In this document: positions 43,141-55,208 of the stretch, piece after piece | How positions within the stretch are numbered: the first letter of the stretch is position 1 | How the letters are laid out: the number at the start of each line of letters is the position of its first letter | From: Palaemon carinicauda | Lineage: Eukaryota > Arthropoda > Malacostraca > Decapoda > Palaemonidae | Reading direction: 5' to 3' | DNA length: 64,000 nt | Assembly: GCF_036898095.1 (NCBI RefSeq) | Contig: NC_090729.1 | Span: 70,025,360-70,089,359, forward strand | Notes under the pieces: generated by a model | The model's database searches: none | The model's input: only the letters and a program-made list of their open reading frames with translations | Told to the model about the DNA's origin: nothing | Translations under genes and position numbers: made by a program

Positions 43141-43880
43141 CTATTTCTCCTCTTCTTTAATAGAATGGAGAGGTGGTGTGACTGCAAGTTCCCATGGATT
43201 CCTTACCATTGAAACTTGTGAGCTGGAGAAAGGCGAGACTTCTATCGATTGATCTTGAGACACAGGTGTTCCAGGAACTGGATCACCCTTCCGGCCGCTT
43301 GCAGACAAGTAGCCTTGGATGTTGCCCGCACCTGCCAATCGACCCGTTATGCTACTACCTGTACTCCTTCGGAGCGTAGTTGCTGGACGATCGTGTCCGT
43401 TAGCATTGCGAATACCTTTGGGGCTACGTTCAGTCAAAAGGTCATGGCTACGAAGACAAATTTTGTCTTCTGTAGCCTGAATCCTTGGTAAGAGGAGAGG
43501 GGGCGACTGACTGGTGGGTCCCAGTAAGCAACTGCCAGGTCTATTGAGACTGTAAGCGCCCTTTTTGTTAGAAGGGTCCTTGTGTGTTGCATGGTAAGCA
43601 TCCGGAACTTGTTGTTCTCGATGAACTTGTTGAGTGAAGACAAGCCTAGAATGACTCTGGGTTTGTCCGAGTCTTTCTTGGGAACGCAAAACAGCCTTCC
43701 TGAATTTAGATGGACTTTGCTTTCCTCATTACCTTCTTGATCAAGAGTTTTGAGGTGTATTCCTCCATTAAGGGGGAAGTGTTGGAAGAATTTTTGGGAA
43801 GGTGGATTTTGTTCCATTTCCAACCAAGTCCATTCATAATTGGGTTCTGGACCCGGGGATCGAAGATCCAATGATCCCAA
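43141..43880 (-). pseudogene. DIRS-F reverse transcriptase remnant
   Basis: The frame at 43434-43880 has a recognisable fingers region: LNSGRLFCVPKKDSDKPRVI, LGLSSLNKFIENNKF and SIDLAVAYWDPPV, the motif-A region in which LDLKDAYF has become IDLAVAYW. The following frame contains LNVAPKVFAMLTDTIVQQL (motif-B region). At motif C YLDDW is replaced by a stop and RVDW (about 43361-43373). The polymerase is dead. Confidence 0.78.
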
Positions 43881-45735
43881 AAGTGGAAAAGTCTACCTCC
43901 TACCTGGAACCTCTCATTGTTAGAGGTTCCTGAGGATATGTTTCCGTGACGACGTCTTCCTCCACCCTTGGGGGATTTCCGGAGGATCCTTTTATGGGGC
44001 CCTTACCTTTGTAGGACTGAAAAGTGGTCGAGTGCCTTTCAAAGCCTGGATTAAATATAGGTAACTGGCTACCAGCTGATGAGAGACCATCTATAGGGTA
44101 GTTTACAGCCGGACTACCATTTGAGGTACCGTGGTCATGGTCACGGTCGAAAATTGTCCAGTTCTAATGATGATTTCCTCTTTGAGGACATGCCCCACTT
44201 TTGGAGCAGGTTCCTACTCTCCGTGGTGGCTTTGGTAATGACTTCTTGGACCACTTCCTGTGGGAAAGGGTCTACGCTCCAGATACATGATGAAATCAGT
44301 TTTCTGAGGCGTTATTGAAGTCCTGCACACATTTCTAAGCAGTTCTGATGAGACAAGGAGGCGGTAAGACTATCTTTCATCTCCTGTTCCCTTCTCAAAG
44401 GATGGTTTGGCAACTTTGGAAGGTTCTCGTTAAATTGCTAGCCTGCTATCTCCGGATCCAATCTCGAGACAGAGAAGGTTAGATGTACCACTTTCCACTT
44501 CTCCTCGCAGGTGGGTGTAGCCAGAGATAATGGTTTATATTTTTCTAGGATTGGGCAGGGTTTTCCCTCTTCGACTGCTCTCATGACACACACTAGGGCT
44601 TTCCCCGAGAGGGGGAGAAGGTTCAGGAGGAAGGAGCAATGAAGGTTGGATGCTTCTTGCTCAATGCCGAGACTTTGTAGTTAGTATATCCGGCCCCTTT
44701 CTGGGTCTTGGTAAGGATGGCTTGAGCCTTGTCATGTTCGAGGCCAATGACATCCTTCGGTATAGTCTCCTCACGGGATGTAGGTTCATCTCGCAGTCTC
44801 ACATAGCAATCTGGGTATGCTGAAAGCTGGGCCAGAGTTGAAGCTCTTCAAGGGGATTAGACCCCAACTTTTAGGAGATATAAAGCTTCCCATTCAACAT
44901 TGGCATGTGTTCCGTCTACCTCCAGGAGTTGGTTCGGAGCAGTGAGGGAGGTCAGATATTTTAAGGGGTTTAGGGGAGCCCTTGGAAGCAAGGGTGTTTC
45001 CTTCCCTGTACCTCTCTCTTCATCTCTTTGAGATCTTGCTTATTCTCCTCTCGTTCCTTCCGGAGCAGTGTCAGCGTCTGCTGGATTGACTCTAGGAGCG
45101 TTTCGCTCCTGCTGACCTGTCTAGCCAGTTGGGGAGTTGGGGTGAAGAGGTTGAGGGCATAAGTTGATATGCCGGCACAGTGAGGTGAGGGACCTCAGTC
45201 ACCGTCAAAATGGATCCTTCTTCCTCTGTGGGTGGTTGAACCACTCCTTATGTAGGGCCTTCTAGCAGTAGGCCCTGTCCGGTGTCAGTGGATACCTCTG
45301 ACATCCTATCTTGGTGGATGTCTAAGCTTTGCAGTGTCTGTTGATTTCCGTGTCCACTGTCCATTGGATAGAGGGATGTTGGACCTGTGCTTGAGGCACA
45401 AATGTATTCGATTGAGCTTTAGGGAACAGTAGGCACTACAGAGATTTGTTAGGTAGGTAATGTCCCGGAGAGTTCTTCTGGAAGCCTCATACTCACCTTT
45501 GGTGGTTTTCCCTTGCTGTATCCCTTGACTCCGTAGTGTCAGGGATATCTTTTACAAAGCCGTCAGTCAACAAGGTCAGGCGATTGGAGCAACCCTTCGG
45601 GTCCCAGAACCTCAGGGATCCAGATACGATGCCACAGGGGCATAAAACCTGTACATCATATGCCCACAAAAGCCCTTACTCTTGTGGTTGCAGAATACAA
45701 TTGTACACTTTGCCATAGGCTCCTCCTGTAAGGGA
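43881..45735 (-). pseudogene. DIRS-F gag remnant
   Basis: 44450-45735 is homologous to the gag-encoding part of DIRS-B (8321-8754), with CEEKWKVVHLTFSVSRLDPE at 44460-44515 and the cysteine-bearing start at about 45590-45720. On the minus strand the start is preceded by a long pyrimidine run and TTACAG, a probable 3' splice site. Many stops are present. Confidence 0.65.
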
Positions 45736-45794
45736 GAAAAAAAAGGGTAAATGACTACTAGATTGTTTATATCATTGATATAATATATGTTTAA

Positions 45795-45910
45795 AATACG
45801 GGTACGATGCAGCGGGGGCCATGAGACCTACACATCTTGTGGCCACAAAAGTCCCTACTTTTGTGGTTGCAGAACAGGACTGCACACTTCACCTTAGCTT
45901 CCTCCTGTAA
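45795..45910 (-). repeat. Duplicated first gag exon segment in DIRS-F
   Basis: A second copy of the segment at 45610-45735, including the splice-acceptor-like TTTCCTTACAG, lies just upstream on the minus strand. DIRS-B has a single copy. Confidence 0.7.
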
Positions 45911-46352
45911 GGAAAGAAAGAGTTAAATGAGAATAGGGTAATTTATCTCACAGATAAATATACACATGTATAAATAGTATGCTTTACTATTATTTATCAT
46001 AGCTTATGATAGTAAGCCCGAAAAGAAGTAGAAAAGACACGTATCTCTGTTTCCCCTCCAGGCTATTGCTGTGACCTACAATATTAATAATTTTATTTTC
46101 CTTATCAGGGAAATTACAGAGTGGAATAACTCGTACGTAGAGCCGGAGTCAGTGGATACTAACACTAACTCCACCACTTGTAAAATATTAATACTGATAG
46201 GTAATCATTGGTGTTCCGATGATCTAGGATTCATCAGAATGTTGAAGGAATACTTTACCTCAACATTTTTTAAAACGGTCTCAGCAGTGGACTGTGAAAG
46301 GATACACAGAGTATGTTGGAAATTTCATACTACTGTATCATTATATACTGTA

Positions 46353-47471
46353 CAGTGGAACCTTGACATACGAATTTAATTCGTTCCATCACCATCGTTG
46401 TATATCAAAACAGTTGTATCTCAAAGCATTTTTTCCCATTTAAAATAATGTAATATATATTTCGTTCTAGCGCTATGAAACCACACCAAAACACAGCTAA
46501 ATTACATATAATATACACAATTTATACACAAATAAATGAGTAATAACTCACAATGATAAAATAACATAGTATTGTGATAAATGATAATAAATTTATTAAA
46601 ATCAATAAAAAAAAAATAAAGGAATTCTACTTACCACAGCGAAAGATGACGTGAGGCCAGCAGGAGGAGGAGGTAGGGAGGGGTGGCAGGGAACGATTTG
46701 TTTTCTTTTTATTTACATATGTAGACTAATAACTACGTAATAAACACAAATGAAATAATATTGCTAAACTAATTTCTATTTATTTTTTTCTAATTACGTA
46801 AACACTTACTCATCATCACCTTCATGTCTAGCCTTTTTGGCCTCACTTTCCTGACTTTCATCACTTTCAGGTCTGGGCCTGTCGTGCCAACTCTTTGCGT
46901 TCTTTATTTTTCGCGATTTTATTCATCTTCACTTTTCTAGCATTCATTCGTAATTTTTATCTAATTAATCATTCTAAACGCCTTATCCTTCATTCTAGGT
47001 ATTCCCATTCCTATTTTTCATCCCTTCTCGCATTTCCCAAATTCATTGATTTTGCTAATTTAGTTGATTTAGCGTAGATTTAGCTTACGGAATGTGCTCC
47101 CGCAAGGTCCAGACAATCTGAACACATGCACGCATGCTACCGCCTCCTCCTGTCTCGTCTCTTTGTCATTTTGTTTCGTCCTTTTTTCTCACTGGCGTTT
47201 TACTTAACTGTATCCAATAATATTGCATTTAATATTCACATTTTAGTATCGTATTTATAATTAAAAACATAGCGAATTATAATCTTATGCATTGTTTACA
47301 TTCAAATCAGCTGATCAACCCTGCCTAGTCCGTTGTCAACCTCATTTTTCTGATCAAATAATTACTTATTAATAAGTCATGTTACCTCCGATGCACGCTA
47401 TTTTATAGTTTTTAGCTCTGTGGTGTTTGATTATACTCAAAAGAGATTTAGCAAAGAAAAAAAAAGATTTC

Positions 47472-47515
<44 letters not shown>

Positions 47516-47889
47516 CATTCGTATTTCTCTCTCTCACTAAATATTCTATTTCGTTTTGGAAGCATTATTGCATTTTCGAGATCGTTTTCTTGGGTTTTTT
47601 CTTATCACCTGCTTTGTCTTTAGCTTTGGGACCCATGGTAAATAGTAAAGTAGACAAAATAACATGAAAAATAGGCAGAAATACAACGAACTATATAATG
47701 AAGTGTTAAGGATGCAGCAACAACAAACAAACAGACCGAACGCCATCTATCGGTCGCCTATAGAACTATCACATCGCAAAATCGTATCTCAAATATTCCG
47801 TTGTATATCAAAGCATATATTTTCAAAAAATTTCTGTTGTATCTCAAAACATTCGTATATTAGGGCAATCGTATGTCAAGGTTCCAGTG
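46353..47889. mobile_element. TA-flanked DNA transposon in DIRS-F (1537 bp)
   Basis: The ends CAGTGGAACCTTGACATACG and (inverted) CACTGGAACCTTGACATACG are flanked by TA. DIRS-B at 9195-9220 shows the uninterrupted sequence CTGTAGTTTTCTAAC, i.e. the empty site with one TA. Subterminal GTATATCAAA/GTATCTCAAA repeats occur at both ends. A (GA)n tract is at 47481-47513. No transposase was found. Confidence 0.92.
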
Positions 47890-48469
47890 TAGTTTTCTAA
47901 CTGATACTGCAGGAATACTGGCTACTGTATTGTCATATACTGTAGTTTTGCCGGTATGCTACCGGGTTAGGCTAGTACCTGGCGGCACTAGTTGGCAGAG
48001 AGAGAGAAAGAATGGAAAGGAGGACTACCATAGTACTATAGTTTAGTATAATAATTAGGGGTGAAGGGAGTACTGTCTCTACTGCCTTCTTTCCAGAATG
48101 AGGAATCAAATGGAAGGGGAGGGATACATTGATTCTAGCTTCCATCCAGCCACAATTTCTGTTGCCGGCTGTACTGCCGGTTACAAGGATTTTGGATGGC
48201 AGTCCAAGAGAGTACTGAAGAATACTCAAAAGTATAATGGGTTTCCCACCGGCAGCCGTCAGGGCCGGCTCAACCTTTCCCGGAGCTTAGCCTCCGTTAG
48301 GGAGATGGTCGAAGCGGCAGCCTAACCACCGTTGTAGGAGCCCGGCCGGTAACCCAGTCAGCCCGGCCAGCGGGCTGATTGTAGAATACCGGCTACAGGA
48401 ATCGTGACGGACTAGAGGACAGAAGGGGAAGGTAAGTGGTCTTATATTTTACAGAGAAAGGTGGCAGCA

Positions 48470-48760
48470 GGTATGCCTCTTACTTTCGGCTGTAAGTTAA
48501 GGAAACATGGTTTCCTATACCAGCGCCGTCTTAGCCGGCAGAGGAATAATGATTCCCCAGCCTGAGACATTGCCGGATATAAGACATGTCCTCTAGACTT
48601 CAAGGGAGGAAGGTGGCGGCAATTATACCACCCACTTTCAGTTGTGGACTAGGGAAGCCGAACTTCCTATGCCTGCAACGATGTAACCGGCAGGGGAATC
48701 CCTGCCAGCAACAATGTAACCTGCAGGGGAATGATTATTCCCCTATCGGTACCTTTGTCA
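48470..48760. repeat. Palindrome-rich tandem modules in DIRS-F leader
   Basis: Homologous to 9800-10070 of DIRS-B. Hairpins such as AGGAAACATGGTTTCCT and GGAATAATGATTCC, plus an additional GGGGAAT..ATTCCCC pair near 48724-48745, recur within a tandem array. Confidence 0.7.
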
Positions 48761-50192
48761 GCAACAATACAGAATACCCTGAGTTACTGTCGTATTTCAA
48801 AGCCGGGATACTCGCCGGCAAAGAAGATCGACAGAAAACACTATCCAAGTCAAACCTGAGTACACTACTTGATGGCGATAACAGAAGATAAGGTTGTCGC
48901 CGGGGCTGGCGGCACTCGGGGAAGGAAGGGTTTAACCTCATTTCTCTAAAAGAGAAGCGTATCGAATTATGCTAATTATTCTAGGAGATATTTATCTCCG
49001 ACTGAAATAATAATACGATACACGAGGTTAAAGTGGGAATAACTTTACTAAAGTAAACTAAAACGAGTTAGTTTAACCTAACCCGAGTCGGGATCTCGGC
49101 TACGCCAGTACCACCGAGAGGCCCTATCGTCAACGATAAAAACGTTATTAAGAACAGGAAATATAGGAAGGAAGGGTTTATCCTCATTTCTCTAAAAGAG
49201 AAACGTATCGAATTACAGGTATTGCTCGACTTACGACCTATGCGACATACGACAATTCGACTTTACGACAATTTTTTTCAGGGTGATGACGTCACAAGTT
49301 TATCGGAAATAGGACGAATATTTCTTTGAAAATAATCTATTTTCTTGTATACATATAAACTGATTTATCTAGGTAAATTATTATTTTCTTTTATTGTTAA
49401 TATTCAGTATTTATTTTCAGTTAAAAATACATTAAGAAAAGTTTTAATATGTCGAGTTTATATTATGTCTGGTGACGTCACATCACTGGCGGAAAGCGTC
49501 AGGGCAATACAGTGATTTCCTTCCGATAGGCTAACGATTAATATTAGTATTTCCATTATCGAAATATTAAATAACGATACAAAGTATTTTGAGGGTCTGT
49601 ATCGGTTGTCATGAGTACTACGTAGTGTAAATTTGACTGTACGCTACTTTTTTAATCTCTGATAATGGATCGATCTTTATTTTAAAAAAATATACTTATA
49701 GGGCAAATATTTTCTTGAAAATAATATATTTCCTTTTACATTATAAAAATAAAATACTTTTGCTTGTTAAGTTAGTATTTTCTTTTCATTTCTTGCGAGA
49801 AACAAAGAAAATGAATTTACATAATTTGCAAGTCATTCTTCATAGAGTTTACTGTACGTCACGTGTCTTGTGACGTCATGTATCTGGCGGAAGCGCGCTG
49901 ACATACCGAATGATTTCCTTTCATTGTTACCGAGTAATCTTATTACAGCATTCCCATCATCGAAACACCCAGTAACGATATCAAGTGTTTTAGTGGTCTG
50001 TATCAATAGTTATAAGATTAGTACAACTTACCGTAAATTTAAAAACAAAAGTCTGATGCTGTCATATTTCTGGCGGAAGGTGAGAGGCAAATCAAGTGAT
50101 TTCCTTCCGATGCGTTACTATTCCCATAACCGAAACATCGAATAATGATATATAGAATTTTTTAATAATTTTCAAAAAAATATGAAGATTAC

Positions 50193-50195
<3 letters not shown>

Positions 50196-50265
<70 letters not shown>
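50196..50265. repeat. (GA)n microsatellite
   Basis: A pure dinucleotide run inside the DNA transposon. Confidence 0.97.
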
Positions 50266-50266
<1 letters not shown>

Positions 50267-50665
50267 GTGTATTCCTTTTATAACTAATAATAAGGTCTAT
50301 AAACGAACTGTATGGAAAATGTGATACCCTATAACATATTGGCCCTGATGTAGTACGCATTATGAAGAAATTGCAAACGTCAAGGACATTATAGAAATCA
50401 GTGTTATTCGCACTATATATATGTGCTCATAATAGTAATATGGCAGCGTGACCTTGAGATCAGCTGATGCCAACAGAAAGTAAATCAAAAGTATTTGTTG
50501 ATTATTGATATGCTCAAGATATTGAAAAATAAAATATAAACGTGCTTTAATAAACCACAATTAAACACAGTAATGTCTAATGAAATATAAAGACTTAATG
50601 TTCAACTAGAATACTGTATGAAGCTTTAAAAATGAACTACCCGTATGCGATTGCGAGAGCGAGCA

Positions 50666-50670
50666 CGCAC

Positions 50671-50759
<89 letters not shown>

Positions 50760-50790
50760 CACACATACACATACACACACACACACAGAG
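50666..50790. repeat. (ACGC)n then (CA)n microsatellite
   Basis: About 80 bp of CGCA repeats pass into CA repeats. Arg-Thr-His or Val-Cys frames over this are artefacts. Confidence 0.97.
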
Positions 50791-52057
50791 AAAGAGCTGC
50801 AACGATTTCGCATTATACCTAATGATTAGGCGAACTGTATGGAAACTCATTTCCTGTAACATATTTGCGTTGATGTAATATTCATCATGAAGATATTTCT
50901 TATAAGTTAAGAAATAATAAAAAAAATATGCCATTCGTATGTACGCCGTATTTTGATACGGTAGGTAGCGGCACTTTCAGATCAGCTGATCATAACCAAA
51001 GGTAAACAAAATTTTCAGTACTCGATTGTAAAATGCTTCCAATATTGATAAATAGAATACAAAAATGCATTTATAGAGCATATGATATCCTATGAAACAA
51101 GAAAATGGAATAATGATAGACAGTAAGAAAATATTAACAGAATATGATCCAGATGATTGCCGAAACATAACGTATCAAAATAAATCTACGGAAACTTCAC
51201 TTTTCTAGTTCGACATATGGCGAACTCTACTTACGACTCATCTCTCGGTCCCTATCTCGGTCGTAAGTCGACGACTACCTGTATACAAATAATTCTAGGA
51301 GATATTTATCTCTGACTGAATTAATAAAACGATACAAGAGGCTAAACGGGGAATAATGTTACTAAAGTAAACTAAAACGAGTTAGGTTAACCTAACCCGA
51401 TTCGGGATCTCGGCTATGCTAGTACCACCGAGAGGCCCTATCGTCAACGATAGAAACCTTATTAGGAAAAGAAAATATTGGAAGGAAGGGTTTATCCTCA
51501 TTTCTCTAAAAGAGAAGCGTATCGAATTATAATAGTAATTCTAGGAGATATATATATACATATCTCCAACCGAATCAATAAAAACGATACAAGAGGTTAA
51601 ACGGGGAATAACGTTACTAAAGTCTACTGAAATGAGTTAGGCTAACCTAACCCGAGTCGGAATCTTAGCTACGCTAATACCACCAAGGCCCTATCGTTTA
51701 CGATAGAAACGTTTATTAGGAAGAGGAAATGTTACATATGTAAAGCTTATCTTCACTAGTATAATTTTGCCTAAATAGCTATAACTTCTTTATAGCTAAT
51801 TATCGGGAACGTCGTACTAGTAACTAAATAAAGCATTTATGCGTACGACAGCGGTCTTAAAATGGCCGCCTCCGGGGATGGCAGTGCTTTGCTTAACACA
51901 CCTAAATTATGTTAATTTAACTGTGAGAAGGGAGCCAAAAATTATACACAGGAAAGATTAAATACACAACTTTCCAGAGGATGAAGATGCTGGAGATTGC
52001 ATGGTAATATTCCTTAAAAACTGTAACAACACCGAGAGCAAGTGGGAGAAACACCGT

Positions 52058-52391
52058 GCTTAAATGGCTACTTTTAAAGGAATAGTTACGCCATAGTAAT
52101 ACTGGGAGGGGATCCACTGGGTAACCTTGATAACGGCTCCTCTTCAAACTCGCCACTCTTCCCCCTTAAGGTGAAAACTCTTCGGGGTGAAGATTGCTAT
52201 GTGTCGTATCAAGAAATACGTCCCCTGATATCATGCGATATCCTTAAAAGTTATATTAAGGATACTCGCGCCAGGAGTTAGAATTCTGGAGACCTGTGGT
52301 CAATTCTCTGGGAGTATCACTGTAGCCAAATATCCCTTAGAAAGCTGCCTAAAGGAACCTTCCATCAGGACGACATGGCTGAGCCTAAGAA
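52058..52391. repeat. DIRS-F right inverted terminal repeat
   Basis: Inverted partner of 40146-40507 and homologous to the DIRS-B right ITR. It ends GACATGGCTGAGCC. Confidence 0.9.
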
Positions 52392-53250
52392 AATATTTTT
52401 TACATAAACTTTATAACTCCGTAATGGCTTTATTAAATTGGCATGAATGAACGGAGCGCACTGTAATGCTCACAAGTAGGTGGTGTTGGACTAATGCACT
52501 ACCCATAAAAAAATTCCCAACACAACCTGAAACGAAATAGCACTTCTCGTCAGTGAAGGTCCACTCTATGGGAATCCCATTTACAGTACATGCAAACTTA
52601 GCCAGAACTAATTATTCAAATTAAGTTTAATCCAGAGGAAATGGAGGTTCGATCACAAATGGTAAACACTCGCAGCGAATTAAGGTTGAACTATCCTGAA
52701 TTCCAGTGCGGGTTTTGGTAAGAACAAGCCTAATCCTCGTAGTAGAAGGGCTAATCCGAGAAGATCACATTAAGCACATCGAAGGATGTCACTGACTCGA
52801 AGTATTCGTCAAATGGCATATGTGGTATATCCAAGAAACTGCATGTGGTAACAATTACATTAAAGGTTATGGGCTGTCCCTTCATCACATAAGCTCGAAG
52901 AGGAGTACGTGTAAATAAGTTCCATTATTAGACATGGAAGAGGTAACAATTAGAACTCCACATCATAAAAGGAAAGGAGGCGAGGGGAATATCTGTCCTT
53001 CCTTCAAGCTAGCACAGGAGGAACTGCTGACTGGAAGGCTTGTTCAACCAAAAATAACACTAGCGAGAGCATGATAATTACTCAAACTACCATTTCTAAG
53101 TTTAAACAATTCCCTTAAATTGTCCCTCACCAACAAGTAATGACAAGTAAAACATTTACCTTAATATAATTACATATGGAATTTGTCAAGGAATTATAAA
53201 ATTACTGTAATGACAAAATTTAACTAATATAAATTCAGCTTTTTATACAT
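52392..53250. other. Unassigned DNA between DIRS-F and the right half of DIRS-E
   Basis: No ORF or known repeat is evident. Because it is also foreign to DIRS-E, it was probably part of whatever inserted into DIRS-E. A 30-nt segment of DIRS-E (40070-40099) is nearly repeated right after it (53251-53280). Confidence 0.5.
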
Positions 53251-55190
53251 GTTTGACTTGTCGTCAACTTCTACCGAACGATTCCCTTAGGAGGATCGTT
53301 CAAGGACCTAGAGATGTCATCAGGCTGACGAGTCCCGTTAGTCTCGTAGTTATCCCGCTGGTTACTAGGCCTCGCCCCGTCTCACCGCACTCTCATCGGA
53401 CTCGCTGTTCGCCAGCCTTGCGATGTTCGCTTGTCCAATGCTTCTCCGGCATTTTTCCATCGAGCTGCTGTTCATGGTTCGTTGTCGCCCTTCTAATCTC
53501 TGGATTCCCGACCTGCTCGCTGGCTTCTCGGACCGGTAGGAATCCAACCGCAAATAGCCAATTGCTTGCTGGTTCTTTTGTCGATCGTTATCTCCAGCTC
53601 GCTGATCGCCAATAGGCAGCTTGCCTTTCGCCAGCTCGGCGATTGTTCACCGATCGCGAACTCTCTCTAATCATCAACCCGTGCTGCTGTTCCTCAGCTC
53701 ATCTGATTGGTCGATCGCCAGCTCTCCGATTGCTAGCTCGCCGATCACCAACTCACCGATCGTTGAACCATTCTGCTGCTCGTAAGTGCCCGCCTATTTT
53801 GTAGCTCTCCAATCATCGGCATGCCGATCGCCAGCTTATCAATCGTCAGCTTGCTAATTGCAAGCTCAACCATTGCTGACTGCTGATCGCCACTCCAATT
53901 GCCAATTGCCTGCTCGTCCTTTCACTGATCGTCGATTTTCAGTTCGGCGATCAATGATCACCAATAGGTATCTTACTGATCGCCCTTTGCCTGAGACCTC
54001 GGACTCTCCTCGGTCTCGTTGTTCGCCAGCCTTGTGGCTCTTGTCAGACCAGTTCTGTTCTCCACCTGCATGTCAACAAACTCCGGTTCGGGACTCTCCA
54101 GCTGGTTATAGCTACCCTGTCACTCATCCTTCGCTGACCCGTCGGCATGCAGCGGTTAGCAGTTCACTGTCTTCTCTATCGGGTTTCCGCTCACCTAGGG
54201 TTCGCCATTCACCTTCGGCTCTTTGATCGCCAACTCGCTGATCGATGGCAGATCGTCGCTCGCCAACTGACCAGGCAGGCTTCGACTGCTTGTCAGTCAC
54301 CATCCACTTGCTGTTCGCCAAGGGTTAGCCATTTGCCGCTCGTTAACGGTTAGTCGTTCGACGCTAGCCGATGATTAGCTGTTTGCTGCTCGTCTATGGT
54401 GCGCTGCTCATCTTTGGTACGCTGCTCATCTTTGGCTCACCGATTCGCCATTCGCTATCCCGCCGATCGCTGACATCTTGCTGCTGCAGAGCTCACCAGC
54501 AGCCTTCAACTGCTCGTCAGTCATTTTCTGCTTGTTCATCAGATACTCACCGTTCTCTGTAAAGTCCGGAAGGTTAAACGACACCAGCCCTTCGATGCTA
54601 GCCGTTTGCCATCCCGCTGATACTCTAAACAATTAGCAGGCAAACGGCAGTCCCTATCAGCAGCTCTTTGACAGGTGGCTACTCGCGAGCACGTTCCCTC
54701 TGCACAGCGGCTACGAAAACCAGTCCAAGGGAAGATCAATTGTTGCCATGCCCACTTCTCCTTGCCCTCATGCTCCACACTCATCAGTTCAGACAGAGTT
54801 CTCTCGCAGGAAAGAGTCCTTATCCGACTCTTTATGGCCTTAGCTCATTGAAGAAGTCCTGTGAGATTGCAGAGTACTGTAGTCTCGAAACCCTTGGAGG
54901 ATTCCGTCCTTTCCCTTACGGATGACCAACAAAAGTGTTGTAACATCTAAATTTTCTGTGCCAGAGACCTTCCCTCCTAGGAAAGAGTCTAAGGACTCTA
55001 AAACTCTTCCGAAGTCCTCATCAAAGATTACAAGACCCGCTGAGGGGGTCGAGCAGTCCACATCTGGCCTCTTCGAGAACATCAAAAAGGACTGTAGTAA
55101 CAGGCAACAAAGTGCCTAAAAAAGAAAGGCTCTAAGTACTCCTATGGATGGAAGCCTCTTAGAGGAGGCGGCCTAGGCCACAAACACTAG
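53251..55190 (+). pseudogene. DIRS-E gag, 3' part
   Basis: A low-complexity region (53600-54400) with CGATCGCCAGCTCGC-type repeats is a degenerate equivalent of the RS/SP repeat region of A and C. The Lys/Ser-rich segment after it (54920-55120) corresponds to the region before the C-terminal Gag domain. No continuous frame exists. Confidence 0.55.
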
Positions 55191-55208
55191 TATAGGCGAT
55201 TTCCCCGC

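Larger units (their letters stand above)
49216..51281. mobile_element. TA-flanked non-autonomous DNA transposon in DIRS-F (2066 bp)
   Basis: The left end CAGGTATTGCTCGACTTACG and right end CGTAAGTCGACGACTACCTG are flanked by TA. The matching empty site is GAATTATA at about 10259-10266 in DIRS-B. It is the only copy of this family in the window with both ends. It includes GA (50196-50265) and ACGC/CA (50666-50790) simple repeats and has no transposase. Confidence 0.92.
48935..51775. repeat. ~245-bp tandem repeat, three copies in DIRS-F
   Basis: The units start CTCTAAAAGAGAA(G/A)CGTATCG at about 48944, 49189 and 51506. The second unit is split by the transposon at 49216-51281. Each unit contains CTAACCCGA, a CCACCGAG motif and GCCCTATCGT. 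DIRS-B has one unit (about 10240-10480). Confidence 0.8.
40146..52391 (-). mobile_element. DIRS-F: long, degenerate DIRS-type element nested in DIRS-E
   Basis: It has ITRs at 40146-40507 and 52058-52391 and an ICR at about 40585-40675, next to the 3' end of the coding direction. On the minus strand follow a ~2 kb leader (expanded by tandem repeats and two DNA transposons), gag, RT, RNase H and YR. Without the two inserted transposons (1.5 and 2.1 kb) it would be about 8.6 kb. RT and YR are interrupted by stops, so it is inactive. It is sister to DIRS-B and from a different lineage than A/C/E or D/G. Confidence 0.88.

Noticed and set aside
50626..50934. Val-Cys/Ala-Cys-Val or Arg-Thr-His repeat proteins
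   Set aside because: Translation of the ACGC/CA microsatellite.
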